A DNA stretch of 64,000 nucleotides from Theristus sp. LFF4_11. Taxonomy: Eukaryota; Nematoda; Chromadorea; Monhysterida; Xyalidae. The position numbers and the translations under genes are program-made. Below the pieces are notes generated by a model. That model was given only the letters and a program-made list of their open reading frames with translations. It searched no databases and was not told where the DNA came from. The stretch spans positions 1 to 64,000 of the forward strand of contig JASANC010002389.1 of NCBI GenBank assembly GCA_030248135.1, in the 5' to 3' direction. Of this stretch, positions 13,801 through 23,749 are shown piece after piece; positions within the stretch are counted from its first letter, which is position 1; each line of letters starts with the position of its first letter.

Positions 13801-13996
13801 TGAAAGAGCTGACATCTTGTGAGAGAACGTCAGCCGGCTGCACGGACGATTCGTCGTCCTCCTCTTCCTCCTGCTCCTCATCTGCGAGAATGCCGTGCTG
13901 CGAGCGCCGCTGCGCTGCGTTGCTGCCGATGCCGCCGGCGTCCGTACAACCAGCAGCGATCTCTCCAGCTGCGTCCGGTTTTGTGTTGCTCCATGA
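7889..13996 (-). CDS. FBXO9: F-box only protein 9 (FBXO9) orthologue, start codon exon not found
   Basis: Substrate-recognition subunit of an SCF (Skp1-Cullin-F-box) ubiquitin ligase. Ten minus-strand exons keep one open frame of 533 codons: 13996-13814, 13341-13221, 12880-12738, 12353-12273, 11967-11829, 11610-11373, 10134-9887, 9379-9269, 8611-8466, 8080-7889. Recognisable parts in order: acidic N-terminus (EEQEEEEDDESS); FRISWQREL; a TPR-like helix pair (FLQGIEFERKGMMYDAIRCY, then RLVPDIE); F-box (LTYLFRWIV..., LALVCRGFYVVAR, DPELWRL); the FBXO9 C-terminal domain (YISRVTYIRHGE, VVYYRYVRFFADG, VTMLTTPEEP, and terminal PLYYSRVKSYT). These follow animal FBXO9 order closely. The Ala/Arg-rich segment encoded by 8611-8466 is less conserved. 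The first exon starts in frame at a splice acceptor, so the initiator exon lies upstream and was not found. The intron at 10135-11372 carries a direct-repeat element. Confidence 0.93.
8955..9100. mobile_element. Diverged MITE copy in FBXO9 intron
   Basis: Carries the GCATGCTTTCTGCACAGG and TTGCTGTGGAGG core and a terminal CAGTTCGACTGT like the element at 57.1 kb. The left terminus is not recognisable. It lies in the intron between 8611 and 9269. Confidence 0.45.
10175..11095. mobile_element. Direct-repeat element (TRIM-like) in FBXO9 intron
   Basis: Two 142-bp direct repeats (10175-10316 and 10954-11095), identical by eye, begin ACTTCAAGTAGCGAGAG and end CATCATCAACTT. They flank about 640 bp of GC-richer sequence with a 142-codon minus-strand reading frame (10431-10859) that I do not recognise. 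The repeat pair suggests a miniature LTR retrotransposon, but TG...CA ends and a target duplication are not evident. A local duplication is the alternative. Confidence 0.5.
12432..12576. mobile_element. MITE with CAGTCTAACTCTAGC ends in FBXO9 intron
   Basis: Inverted termini CAGTCTAACTCTAGC and GCTAGAGTTAGACTA flank TGATGCATGCATTCTGTGCA-type hairpin sequence. It belongs with the CAGTC-terminal, TA-associated elements seen elsewhere in the window and sits in the intron between 12353 and 12738. Confidence 0.5.
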
Positions 13997-14109
13997 CTGA
14001 AAAAAAACGAGCCAGGTACTCCTTTAAGAATATGGGTGGGTACGCTCAAAATTCGTCGCAGCACGCTGATTCCGATGGCTCAAACAAAAGTCCTCGTTCC
14101 ACTGCGTAG

Positions 14110-14989
14110 AGATGGCACGTGAAAAACTTCCAAAATTTTACGGTAATTTTTCCGGAAAAATTTCCGAAATTTTTCACGCTTAAAATAAATTTCCGTAACT
14201 TTACCAAGCCTTTTTTACTGGAAAACAATTCTTTACAAACCTATTTTTTGGTGTTAAATAAGCGGAATAGTGTTAGATTGCGATTAGGATACGTACGCGT
14301 ACGGGTTTTTATTGAAAATTTATTACTTTTAATCCCTATCTCTGTCTCCCCACGCGTGACCCCAAATTGACCATTCTCTTCCTGAGTCCCTGTCCGAAAT
14401 TGCTCAACTTTGCGGCGCGACGACCAACGAAGTTATTTTCTCTCTTTCACCGTTCGTGCTTGTTGAGCACTTTATAATGTCATTTTCGTTATCTGCGTTT
14501 GCTTCGTCATGTTGTTGCATTCAAAGGTCCCCATTTGTTGCTGTTGTTTGAGCTTACATTTCAAAATTCATACATCACTGATACCCAGTAAACTTAGAAC
14601 ACGCGTCAGACAGAATTTCGTCAACAGGAACAATATATTTATATTTTTTGTCATATTAGCCACCTTAAAAAGATAAATCTGGCATTTTTGGTTCAAACGT
14701 CGCTAATTTTCAGCAACATTGCCTCTCGCATCATTTGTTTTCATGGAACATGCTCATTTGGCCATTTTTGGTCACGTGAAAAATTGGAAAAATTACGGTA
14801 ATTTTTTCGGTAAAATTTCGGAAATTTTTCAATAAATTATATTTTTCCGAAAAATTCCACCTCCAGCCAGACTGCGTAACCGTGTGTGCGTGGCTTTTTT
14901 CGAAATTTGAATCTTTTTAAAGTTATTCAACTTGTGATCTTGTTTTTCATTGCATCATGCAACAAAAGCCACGGACACGGGCTTTCATT
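14110..14989. other. Intergenic region with short fold-back motifs
   Basis: No gene recognised. Two short self-complementary blocks rich in GGAAAAATTTCCGAAATTTTTC-type sequence occur near 14120-14180 and 14775-14850 and look like remnants of one repeat. Confidence 0.35.
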
Positions 14990-15528
14990 CAGTAGCGAAA
15001 GCGGGACCTTGGGTGAGGGGGGGGGTGTTTGCCAAATTTTAGAGGGGGGTGTCAGGTGCCTTCTCGGTGAAGGGGGTGCACGGGCAGCAAATTTTCCTGA
15101 GGGGGGGGGGGTGCACTGGCAGAAAAATTTCGTGAGGGGGGGGTGCACGGGATCGCACGGGTAATACCAAATTTTTGCCTCAGAAAAACACAGAAATTCT
15201 CGGAAACTACAGAATATTTTGTGCAAACAAGCTGCTCGTTTGGTCAGAAACAACAAAATCTATGCAGGGACAGACAAAAACGTCAAGAAAAATGCAAAAA
15301 TTACGGTATTTTTGGAAAAAATTGAGATGAGATTGACCACCGTGAGGGGGGGTTCGATCTCGTGTTTTCTCGCGGAGGGGGGGGGGTGGGGGGGGGGAGT
15401 CTAGTACCCGTGTCGAGGTAAAGGGGGGAGGGGGTACACGGGTATCTGTCCGTGCACGGGCAGGATTTTCGGCTGAGGGGGGGGGGTGCACCGTGCCCCC
15501 CCCCCCACCCCCCGCACTTTCGCTACTG
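14990..15528. mobile_element. G-run hAT-like non-autonomous element, intact copy 1
   Basis: Ends in inverted repeats CAGTAGCGAAAGCGGG / CCGCACTTTCGCTACTG and is flanked by near-identical 8-bp duplications (CTTTCATT left at 14982-14989, GTTTCATT right at 15529-15536). The interior alternates homopolymer G tracts with short AT blocks and has no transposase. The CAG...CTG ends and 8-bp duplication fit the hAT superfamily; that placement is inference from termini only. Confidence 0.75.
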
Positions 15529-15536
15529 GTTTCATT

Positions 15537-16003
15537 TCAGCCATAAATCAGCGCGCTGCGATGAATTTCGAGCGAACCCATATTTTGAAGGAGTGCGATG
15601 CGAAATCACCCGATCCACGGATCCACCACATTCAGTTGAAAAATGAAAAACGTGAGTGAAGTTGAAAAAGTAACGACGACAAAATAACTCTGAAGATGAG
15701 GTGAACTGAACATGAAGAAGCTGATAAACAGAAAGAAACGTACCATACTGAGAAAGTGTTAGTTTGTTTATTGAGACGCCTTGAAATGCAATATTCATCG
15801 GTGCTCTGGCGACAACACCGAAACCAATAAAAACTAAATCGCTGCGTTCTGCAAAATGGCGCTGCTAGGCTGAGCTGTTCGCTCGGTATTGGTACTCGGT
15901 CCGCTTGACTAAGACTTGCTTGTTGGCGCAGGCGCAGGTTGGAATTTCATTCAATTTTTTTGTTCCTTGTGTACGCTTCTCTCCATCCAGTCCAGGTTGG
16001 TTT
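15537..16003. other. Unassigned spacer between elements
   Basis: No gene or repeat recognised. Confidence 0.3.
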
Positions 16004-16758
16004 ATAGGTATTAGGGTTGTTAAAAAAAACAAAAATCGTCATTTTTGTTTTTTTTAAAAAAAAAAAATTTTTTTTTTTAAAAAAAAAATTTCAAAAATCA
16101 AAGTTGTGCTAAATCAATCAGGGAGTCCGAAGAACCACATATGATATGCAAGCGCCTCCCGAATGACACCCGTATGGCGGAACTTTGCAGATTTTGTTTT
16201 GGTGACCTCAATTACCCATTTTCCAAACCGTCACCATGCCTCTTCTTGTGTTTTGACCTCCAAAACGTCACTAATTGTCCCCAGCTAAGCTAATGCTAAA
16301 GTGAAGACAAACATACCGCCTTGAAATTCGATCAATTCTTCTGATGGTGTCGCGACGACACGACACGAAGCAGCAACCAGACAACGTGGCGCTTGCAAAC
16401 GGTGCAGCGAGCACAATCGGACGCTCTGCGAGGCTAATCGTCACCTTATCTGCATCGGAAATGGTAGGCTAAGCTTTGGGACGCTCAAAAACTTCATCGC
16501 AGATGTTGTCGAAGCCTAAAATCAGTCGGTAAAACGGCCCAAAATCGACTGCTAAAGGTTTTACGAGGTATAATCAAAGAAAATTTTTGTTGAACTTTCG
16601 AAAAATTGTGCCAAAATTGAGGTTTTCAGAGCATATTAGAGGAAAATTTTTCGAATTTTTTTTTTTAAAAAAAAAATCGGCATTTTTGTTTTTTTTTTAA
16701 TCACTTTTTTTTTTAAAAAAAAAAATTTTCATTTTTGTTTAACAACCCTAATAGGTAT
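16004..16758. mobile_element. hAT-like MITE family 1 (TAGGGTTGTT ends), copy 1, with 8-bp target duplication
   Basis: Element body 16012-16750 (739 bp) starts TAGGGTTGTTAAA and ends with the inverse TTTAACAACCCTA. It is flanked by perfect 8-bp direct repeats ATAGGTAT (16004-16011 and 16751-16758). Sub-terminal T/A homopolymer blocks make each end foldable. No coding capacity was recognised. Confidence 0.85.
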
Positions 16759-16992
16759 CCAAAAAATCCGCAAAGCAAAAGCAAGCCTAAAAAATTAGGA
16801 AAAGGTCCACAATGTCGACAAAAATTGGGACTTTTGCAATCAAAATTGTACTTTCATCTGAAGAAAATCATCATCACCGACTTCATGATTTTTTTTGTCT
16901 GGAATTTCGTGTGGAATATGTTTCTCGCAGAATTTTTTTGACAATTTCTACAAGCCAAAGATCAACGAGCAAAGTTGTTCCAGAGCCGGGGG

Positions 16993-17744
16993 GTTGGGGG
17001 TAGGGTTGTTAAAAAAAACAAAAATCGTCATTTTTGTTTTTTTTTTAAAAAAAAAATTTTTTTTTTAAAAAAAAAAATTTCAAAAATCAAAGTTGTGCTA
17101 AATCAATCAGGGAGTCCGAAGAACCACATATGATATGCAAGCGCCTCCCGAATGACACCCGTATGGCGGAACTTTGCAGATTTTGTTTTGGTGACCTCAA
17201 TTACCCCTTTTCCAAACCGTCACCATGCCTCTTCTTGTGTTTTGACCTCCAAAACGTCACTAATTGTCACCAGCTAAGCTAATGCTAAAGTGAAGACAAA
17301 CATACCGCCTTGAAATTCGATCAATTCTTCTGATGGTGTCGCGACGACACGACACGAAGCAGCAACCAGACAACGTAGCGCTTGCAAACGGAGCAGCGAG
17401 CACAATCGGACGCTCTGCGAGGCGAATCGTCACCTTATCTGCATCGGAAATGGTAGGCTAAGCTTTGGGACGCTCAAAAACTTCATCGCAGATGTTGTCG
17501 AAGCCTAAAATCAGTCGGTAAAACGGCCCAAAATCGACTGCTAAAGGTTTTACGAGGTATAATCAAAGAAAATTTTTGTTGAACTTTCGAAAAATTGTGC
17601 CAAAATTGAGGTTTTCAGAGCATATTAGAGGAAAATTTTTCGAATTTTTTTTTTAAAAAAAAAATCGGCATTTTTGTTTTTTTTTTAATCACTTTTTTTT
17701 TAAAAAAAAAATTTTCATTTTTGTTTAACAACCCTAGTTGGGGG
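16993..17744. mobile_element. hAT-like MITE family 1, copy 2, inserted in a G tract
   Basis: Body 17001-17736 (736 bp) is nearly identical by eye to the copy at 16012. Perfect 8-bp duplications GTTGGGGG flank it (16993-17000 and 17737-17744), so insertion was into G-run sequence. High identity between the two copies suggests recent activity or local duplication; the different flanks favour separate insertions. Confidence 0.85.
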
Positions 17745-18206
17745 GGGGGGGGCCGGTTACAGTAGTGTGGGCGAGGGGGGGCGGGGGGGGTACACCGTAC
17801 ACCCCCCCCAGAGCACCAGAGACCGTCGGGTGGGGGGGGGGGGTGGGGGGGCACCGTGCCACCCGAAAACCCTAAAACCGGGCACCCCCCCATCGGACCC
17901 CCCCGCGAAAATTTGGCCGACACCCCCCCCACACCCCCCATGAAATTTTGTCTGGCGGAGACCCCCCCCCCCAAAATTTTCCGTCACACTAATTTTTTTT
18001 TTCGAAAATCATGATTTTTTGTCTATAAAGTCCATAATATAAGCTGAATATATGATAACTTGACCATCTTCATTGTAATTTCAACGATTTTGCAGCAAAA
18101 TTTAGCGTTTTTCCTTCAAAATTTAAGCGAAAAATTATCATGGGGGGGGGGTGGGGGGGGTGGACCCCCCACAGAAAATTTTGAAAAAACGCACCCCCCC
18201 ATGGGG
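17745..18206. mobile_element. G/C-run repeat, partial copy
   Basis: Stretches of 7-14 G or C alternate with GAAAATTTT-type blocks. A segment near 17990-18130 (CATGATTTTTTGTCTATAAAG, CAGCAAAATTTAGCG) recurs inverted at about 23930-24060. This is a second type of G-run element; its ends are not defined because later insertions interrupt it. Confidence 0.55.
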
Positions 18207-18214
18207 GTCCCACG

Positions 18215-19236
18215 TAGGGTTAGGGGAAAAAAAATCCGGATTTTTTTTTAAATTAAAAAAAAATTAAAAAAAAATTTTTTTTTTACAAGTTAGGTTTGTT
18301 CGAAGCGTCTCGTCGAGCTGAGTTCATCTAGACTATTTTCAGAACGATCCGGAAAACTATAAGAGCGAAAATCGTGTTTTATTGAAATTATGTCCATTTC
18401 ATAGAGGGAAAGTTGCATTTTCAACAGTAAAACAGGACAATTTTCGACGTGTACTTGAATATTGAACCGTTCTTAGTTGTTCCTCTTTAGAAAATTACCA
18501 AAATTTGATTGTGTTCAAAAATTCCTGTTTGCTGTAGCTAAGTCGGCAACCCCTGTCGACCCGGTAGCCCCCCCCCCCCCAAGACACTTACTTTCAGGTT
18601 CAACCAGCTATGCTATCTGCCACATGGCGAGAGCCCACTCTTCAAATCATCGTATCGAAAACACGTACCATGATTTCGCGATCACGTTGCGGGCAACTGA
18701 CAGACGCAAGTTTAACACGTTAGTTTAGCTCAGCACGCAAGTTTTAACATGTGGCCATGTTATCGGGTATCTGAAAAACGGTCGTGTGATGTGGTATTAA
18801 CCAACATCTCCGCTCCAATTGTTTAACAATATATCGCACAACTCCATTGTAGACCTATAACATACGCCAATCAACAAAATATCATGTTCATCTCATGGCC
18901 TACCACCGACTGAAAAAACATGTTCTAAGTTGCAAGAAAACGATTTCTGAAACGATATTTCAATTCAGTTAAGTCATTTCAACGCTAAAAATTGACTCTA
19001 GAAGTCATCCAAATCGAAAAACATGGAGTACGTCGGTCAAAATGACCAAATAATGACATGTACCTAAGCACACAAAGAAGTTGGGAAGAAAATTTGGTTT
19101 GAACTTTCAAAAAATTATGCCATAAATCGAATTTTCAGAGCAAAGTAGAAGAAAAATTTTTTAAATTTTTTTTAAGTTTGAAAAAAAAATCCAAATTAAA
19201 AAAAAAAACGGAAAAAAAATTAAAAAAAAATTTTTT
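18215..19236 (+). mobile_element. hAT-like MITE family 2 (TAGGGTTAGGGG ends), copy A, right end truncated
   Basis: Begins TAGGGTTAGGGGAAAA at 18215 after GTCCCACG (18207-18214). The right terminus lacks the CAAAGCCCCTAACCCTA end seen in copies B and C, and sequence resumes with CCCACG TTACCATAGG, as in a related unoccupied stretch near 22965. That stretch gives the empty-site context. Contains an 83-codon open frame (18477-18728) shared by all copies but not recognised. Confidence 0.7.
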
Positions 19237-19411
19237 GGCCCACGTTACCATAGGTTGGACCCCCCCTCACTTTTTGGTCGGCACCCCCCCCCCACGGCAC
19301 CATACCCCCCCTTCGAAAATTGTTTTGGGCCCACGGTACTGATTATAGATAGCTGGAGCAAATTTTCCAGATAGATAGATAGCTGGAAAATTTTGGGGGG
19401 GGGCTGCGGGG
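19237..19411. repeat. C/G-run linker with GATA-rich tract between elements
   Basis: Matches the G-run repeat near 22.96-23.06 kb (CCATAGGTTGGACCCCCC, then GGGCCCACGGTACTG) and contains short GATA/AGCTGG repeats. It is the spacer of the large inverted repeat formed by copies A and B. Confidence 0.45.
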
Positions 19412-20584
19412 CAGTAGCGAAAGTGCGGGGGGTGGGGGTAGGGTTAGGGGCTTTGAAAAAAATTTTTTTTTAAATTTTTTTTTCGTTTTTTTTAAAAAAA
19501 AATTTGGATTTTTTTTCAAACTTAAAAAAAAAATTTGAAAATTTTTTCTTCTACTTTGCTCTGAAAATTCGATTTATGGCATAATTTTTTGAAAGTTCAA
19601 ACCAAATTTTCTTCCCAACTTCTTTGTGTGCTTAGGTACATGTCATTATTTGGTCATTTTGACCGACGTACTCCATGTTTTTCGATTTGGATGACTTCTA
19701 GAGTCAATTTTTAGCGTTGAAATGACTTAACTGAATTGAAATATCGTTTCAGAAATCGTTTTCTTGCAACTTAGAACATGTTTTTTCAGTCGGTAGGCCA
19801 TGAGATGAACATGATATTTTGTTGATTGGCGTATGTTATAGGTCTACAATGGAGTTGTGCGATATATTGTTAAACAATTGGAGCGGAGATGTTGGTTAAT
19901 ACCACATCACACGACCGTTTTTCAGATACCCGATAACATGGCCACATGTTAAAACTTGCGTGCTGAGCTAAACTAACGTGTTAAACTTGCGTCTGTCAGT
20001 TGCCCGCAACGTGATCGCGAAATCATGGTACGTGTTTTCGATACGATGATTTGAAGAGTGGGCTCTCGCCATGTGGCAGATAGCATAGCTGGTTGAACCT
20101 GAAAGTAAGTGTCTTGGGGGGGGGGGGGCGACCGGGTCGACAGGGGTTGTCGACTTAGCTACAGCAAACAGGAATTTTTGAACACAGTCAAATTTTGGTA
20201 ATTTTCTAAAGAGGAACAACTAAGAACGGTTCAATATTCAAGTACACGTCGAAAATTGTCCTGTTTTACTGTTGAAAATGCAACTTTCCCTCTATGAAAT
20301 GGGCATAATTTCAATAAAACACGATTTTCGCTCTTATAGTTTTCCGGATCGTTCTGAAAATAGTCTAGATGAACTCAGCTCGACGAGACGCTTCGAACAA
20401 ACCTAACTTGTAAAAAAAAATTTAAAAAATTTTTTTTTTTAATTTAAAAAAAATCCGGATTTTTTTTCCCTAACCCTAGGTGGGGGGGTCCACCCCCCCC
20501 CTCAGCCGAAAATCCTGCCCGTGCACGGGCAGATACCCGTGTACCCCCCTCCCCCCTTTACCTTGACACGGGTGGGTACTAGAC
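19412..20584. mobile_element. G-run hAT-like element copy 2 (reverse), interrupted by family 2 copy B
   Basis: Starts CAGTAGCGAAAGTGCGGG at 19412, is interrupted by 19439-20486, resumes with the characteristic CTGCCCGTGCACGGGCAG and CTTGACACGGG, and stops at TACTAGAC where another copy begins. The order proves nested insertion: host element first, family 2 element later. Confidence 0.7.
19431..20486 (-). mobile_element. hAT-like MITE family 2, copy B, complete with target duplication
   Basis: Body 19439-20478 (1040 bp), TIRs TAGGGTTAGGGG / CCCTAACCCTA, flanked by perfect 8-bp duplications GGTGGGGG (19431-19438 and 20479-20486). It is inverted relative to copy A and together they form a roughly 1-kb-armed palindrome with a spacer of about 200 bp. 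Confidence 0.85.
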
Positions 20585-22092
20585 CAGTAGCGAAAGCGGG
20601 ACCTCGGGTGAGGGGGGGGGTGTTTGCCTAATTTTAGAGGGGGAGGTCAGGTGCCTTCTCGGTGAGGGGGGTGCACGGGCAGCAAATTTTCCTGAGGGGG
20701 GTGCACTGGCAGAAAAATTTCGTGAGGGAGGGGGGTGCACGGGATCGCACGGGTAATACCAAATTTTTGCCTTAGAAAAACACAGAAATTCTTATAAAAT
20801 ACAGAATATTTTGTGCAAACAAGCTGCTTGTTTGGTCAGAAACAACAAAATCTATGCAGGGACAGACACAAACGTCAAGAAAAATGCAAAAATTACGGTA
20901 TTTTTGGAAAAAAATGAGATGAGATTGACCACCGTGAGGGGCGGGGTGCGATCTCGTTTTTTTTTAAATTAAAAATTTTTTTTTTTTTTAAACTTTTTTT
21001 TTACAAGTTAGGTTTGTTCGAAGCGTCTCGTCGAGCTGAGTTCATCTAGACTATTTTCAGAACGATCCGGAAAACTATAAGAGCGAAAATCGTGTTTTAT
21101 TGAAATTATGTCCATTTCATAGAGGGAAAGTTGCATTTTCAACAGTAAAACAGGACAATTTTCGACGTGTACTTGAATATTGAACCGTTCTTAGTTGTTC
21201 CTCTTTAGAAAATTACCAAAATTTGACTGTGTTCAAAAATTCCTGTTTGCTGTAGCTAAGTCGGCAACCCCTGTCGACCCGGTCGCCCCCCCCCCAAGAC
21301 ACTTACTTTCAGGTTCAACCAGCTATGCTATCTGCCACATGGCGAGAGCCCACTTTTCAAATCATCGTATCGAAAACACGTACCATGATTTCGCGATCAC
21401 GTTGCGGGCAACTGACAGACGCAAGTTTAACACGTTAGTTTAGCTCAGCACGCAAGTTTTAACATGTGGCCATGTTATCGGGTATCTGAAAAACGGTCGT
21501 GTGATGTGGTATTAACCAACATCTCCGCTCCAATTGTTTAACAATATATCGCACAACTCCATTGTAGACCTATAACATACGCCAATCAACAAAATATCAT
21601 GTTCATCTCATGGCCTACCGACTGAAAAAAACATGTTCTAAGTTGCAAGAAAACGATTTCTGAAACGATATTTCAATTCAGTTAAGTCATTTCAACGCTA
21701 AAAATTGACTCTAGAAGTCATCCAAATCGAAAAACATGGAGTACGTCGGTCAAAATGACCAAATAATGACATGTACCTAAGCACACAAAGAAGTTGGGAA
21801 GAAAATTTGGTTTGAACTTTCAAAAAATTATGCCATAAATCGAATTTTCAGAGCAAAGTAGAAGAAAAATTTTTCAAATTTTTTTTAAGTTTGAAAAAAA
21901 ATCCAAATTTAAAAAAAACGAAAAAAAAAATAAAAAATTTTTTTTTTCAAAGCCCCTAACCCTAGGTGGGGGGGAGTCTAGTACCCGTGTCGAGGTAAAG
22001 GGGGGGAGGGGGGTACACGGGTATCTGCCCGTGCACGGGCAGGATTTTCGGCTGAGGGGGGACCCCCCCACCCCCCCGCACTTTCGCTACTC
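20585..22092. mobile_element. G-run hAT-like element copy 3, interrupted by family 2 copy C
   Basis: Begins CAGTAGCGAAAGCGGGACC at 20585 and ends CGCACTTTCGCTACT near 22091. The middle is replaced by the family 2 copy (20957-21964). The left side starts inside copy 2 of the same family; no matching target duplication was found on the right, so rearrangement is likely. Confidence 0.65.
20957..21972 (+). mobile_element. hAT-like MITE family 2, copy C, left end deleted
   Basis: Same sequence and orientation as copy A. The right end CAAAGCCCCTAACCCTA is intact and followed by GGTGGGGG (21965-21972). The left terminus (TAGGGTTAGGGG through TCCGGA) is missing together with the adjacent host sequence expected from the intact copy at 15.35 kb, a deletion at the junction. 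Confidence 0.75.
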
Positions 22093-22264
22093 CTTCAAAT
22101 TGTTGAAAGAACGGCATGGGCATGGCGACGGAATAAGGTCCAACGTGTCAGACTTTGACATGCAGAGTTGAGTGAGACTGACGGCTGGCGCTGGGTGGAT
22201 GGAAATGAACAATTACTAGACTGACAGCTGACAGGGACTGACTGACAACGATGAAGCGACGGGG

Positions 22265-22770
22265 ATTGGAATCAGTAGCGAAAGTGCGGGCGGGGGGGTG
22301 GGGGGTCCCCCCCCCCCGCAGCCAAAAATCCTGCCCGTGCACGGGCAGATACCCGTGTACCCCCCCTCCCCCCTTTACCTCGACACGGGTACTAGACTCC
22401 CCCCCACCCCCCTCCGCGAGAAAACACGGGATCGCACCCCCCCCCCTCACGGTGGTCAATCTCATCTCAATTTTTTCCAAAAATACCGTAATTTTTGCAT
22501 TTTTCTTGACGTTTGTGTTTGTCCCTGCATAGATTTTGTTGTTTCTGACCAAACAAGCAGCTTGTTTGCACAAAATATTCTGTATTTTACAAGAATTTCT
22601 GTGTTTTCCTGAGGCAAAAATTTGGTATTACCCGTGTGCACCCCCCCTCAGGAAAATTTGCTGCCCGTGCACCCCCCCCCCTCACCGAGAAGGCACCTGA
22701 CCCCCCCTCTAAAATTAGGCAAACACCCCCCCTCCTCACCCGAGGTCCCGCTTTCGCTACTGATTGGAAT
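22265..22770 (-). mobile_element. G-run hAT-like element copy 4, complete with target duplication
   Basis: Body 22273-22762 (490 bp). Ends CAGTAGCGAAAGTGCGGG / CCCGCTTTCGCTACTG. Perfect 8-bp duplications ATTGGAAT (22265-22272 and 22763-22770). It lies in non-G-run DNA, which makes the boundaries unambiguous and defines the family. Confidence 0.88.
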
Positions 22771-22864
22771 GTAAGTAGAGAGAAAGATTTTAAATTTTAA
22801 GTGAGATGAGCAAATGACGGAACAAAAGCAAACAAAAAAGGCTTTAAATTGCAATTTTGATTGG

Positions 22865-23139
22865 ACCCCCCCACAGAAAATTTTGAAAAAATGCACCCCC
22901 CCCCCATGGGACTCCCATGGGCCCCCCCACGGGACTCCCATGGGGGGGTCCCCACGTTACCATAGGTTGGACCCCCCTCACTTTTTGGTCGGCACCCCCC
23001 CCCCCCACGGCACCATACCCCCCCCCTTCGAAAATTTGTTTGGGCCCACGGTACTGCTTAAAATACGCTAAAAAGCAAGTGTAAACCCGTATTTTACCCA
23101 AAACCGAAGGCGAAAGCAAATTTTCGAGGGGGGGGGGGG
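22865..23139. repeat. C/G-run repeat with CCCATGGG palindromes
   Basis: Alternating C8-12 runs and short AT blocks, including repeated CCCATGGG palindromes at about 22905-22950. It contains the apparently unoccupied version of the site into which family 2 copy A inserted. The G run at 23128-23139 abuts the solo LTR. Confidence 0.5.
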
Positions 23140-23749
23140 TGTAATGGCCTACTTTAGCCTCATGCTTCCTTGCGGCGCACCGTTCTCTTTTCGCGTGCTG
23201 GGAGTGCCTGGCGTGACTGCGTATAACAGGGTGCGTGTGTGCGGACACTCGCCTACTCGTTTCTGATTGGTAGTTGTGGGCGCGTCTGATTGGTTTGTGT
23301 TCTGTGTTGCTGTGTATTGATTGGTTGTTTCTTTCCTAACCCCAGTTAATCCGGTGTCACGTGACTTACTGTATAAATAACCGTGCCCGGCTATTGTTCG
23401 GTGTCAGTTGTGCCAGTACGTGTTTTATTCTTCTGCTTTCTGAGCTACTGACCGGTTTCCTGTATATTAACGTCGAGAACGTTTTATTGAAGCGGCGCCG
23501 TTTATTCCTCTTCTGTCGACTATTTTATTTGAATAAATAATAAAAGAGAGAAAAAGAGAAAAGAGATTGAATTGGAATTAACTGTGGAAATATTAACGAC
23601 TGACACACGCACACACACAACCAAACGCAAACGTGTATTTTCACTTTGAGCAAAAGTGCAGGTCGACGAAGTTCCGAGCGCTCTGATCCTCACATCAGCG
23701 TTCGAGGCCGGGGAATTCGAGGCGTTGGTGGTCCAGAGTGATCGTTACA
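23140..23749 (+). mobile_element. Probable solo LTR of an LTR retrotransposon
   Basis: A 610-bp non-G-run block begins TGTAATGGCC and ends GATCGTTACA, so it has TG...CA ends with a 5-bp inverted TGTAA/TTACA. It contains a TATA box (TATAAATA at 23372-23379) and downstream AATAAA/AATAATAAA signals near 23531-23541. No primer binding site or internal region follows. A target duplication cannot be seen because the flanks are G/C runs. Confidence 0.6.

Noticed and set aside
18215..18226. Interstitial telomere
   Set aside because: TAGGGTTAGGGG occurs once per element end as part of a transposon terminus, not as a tandem telomeric array.
17615..18251. Gly/Pro-rich frames
   Set aside because: Products of G and C homopolymer runs.
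18477..21443. An 83-codon frame present three times (18477, 19968 reverse, 21195)
   Set aside because: It is shared only because the three transposon copies are nearly identical; there is no recognisable protein family.
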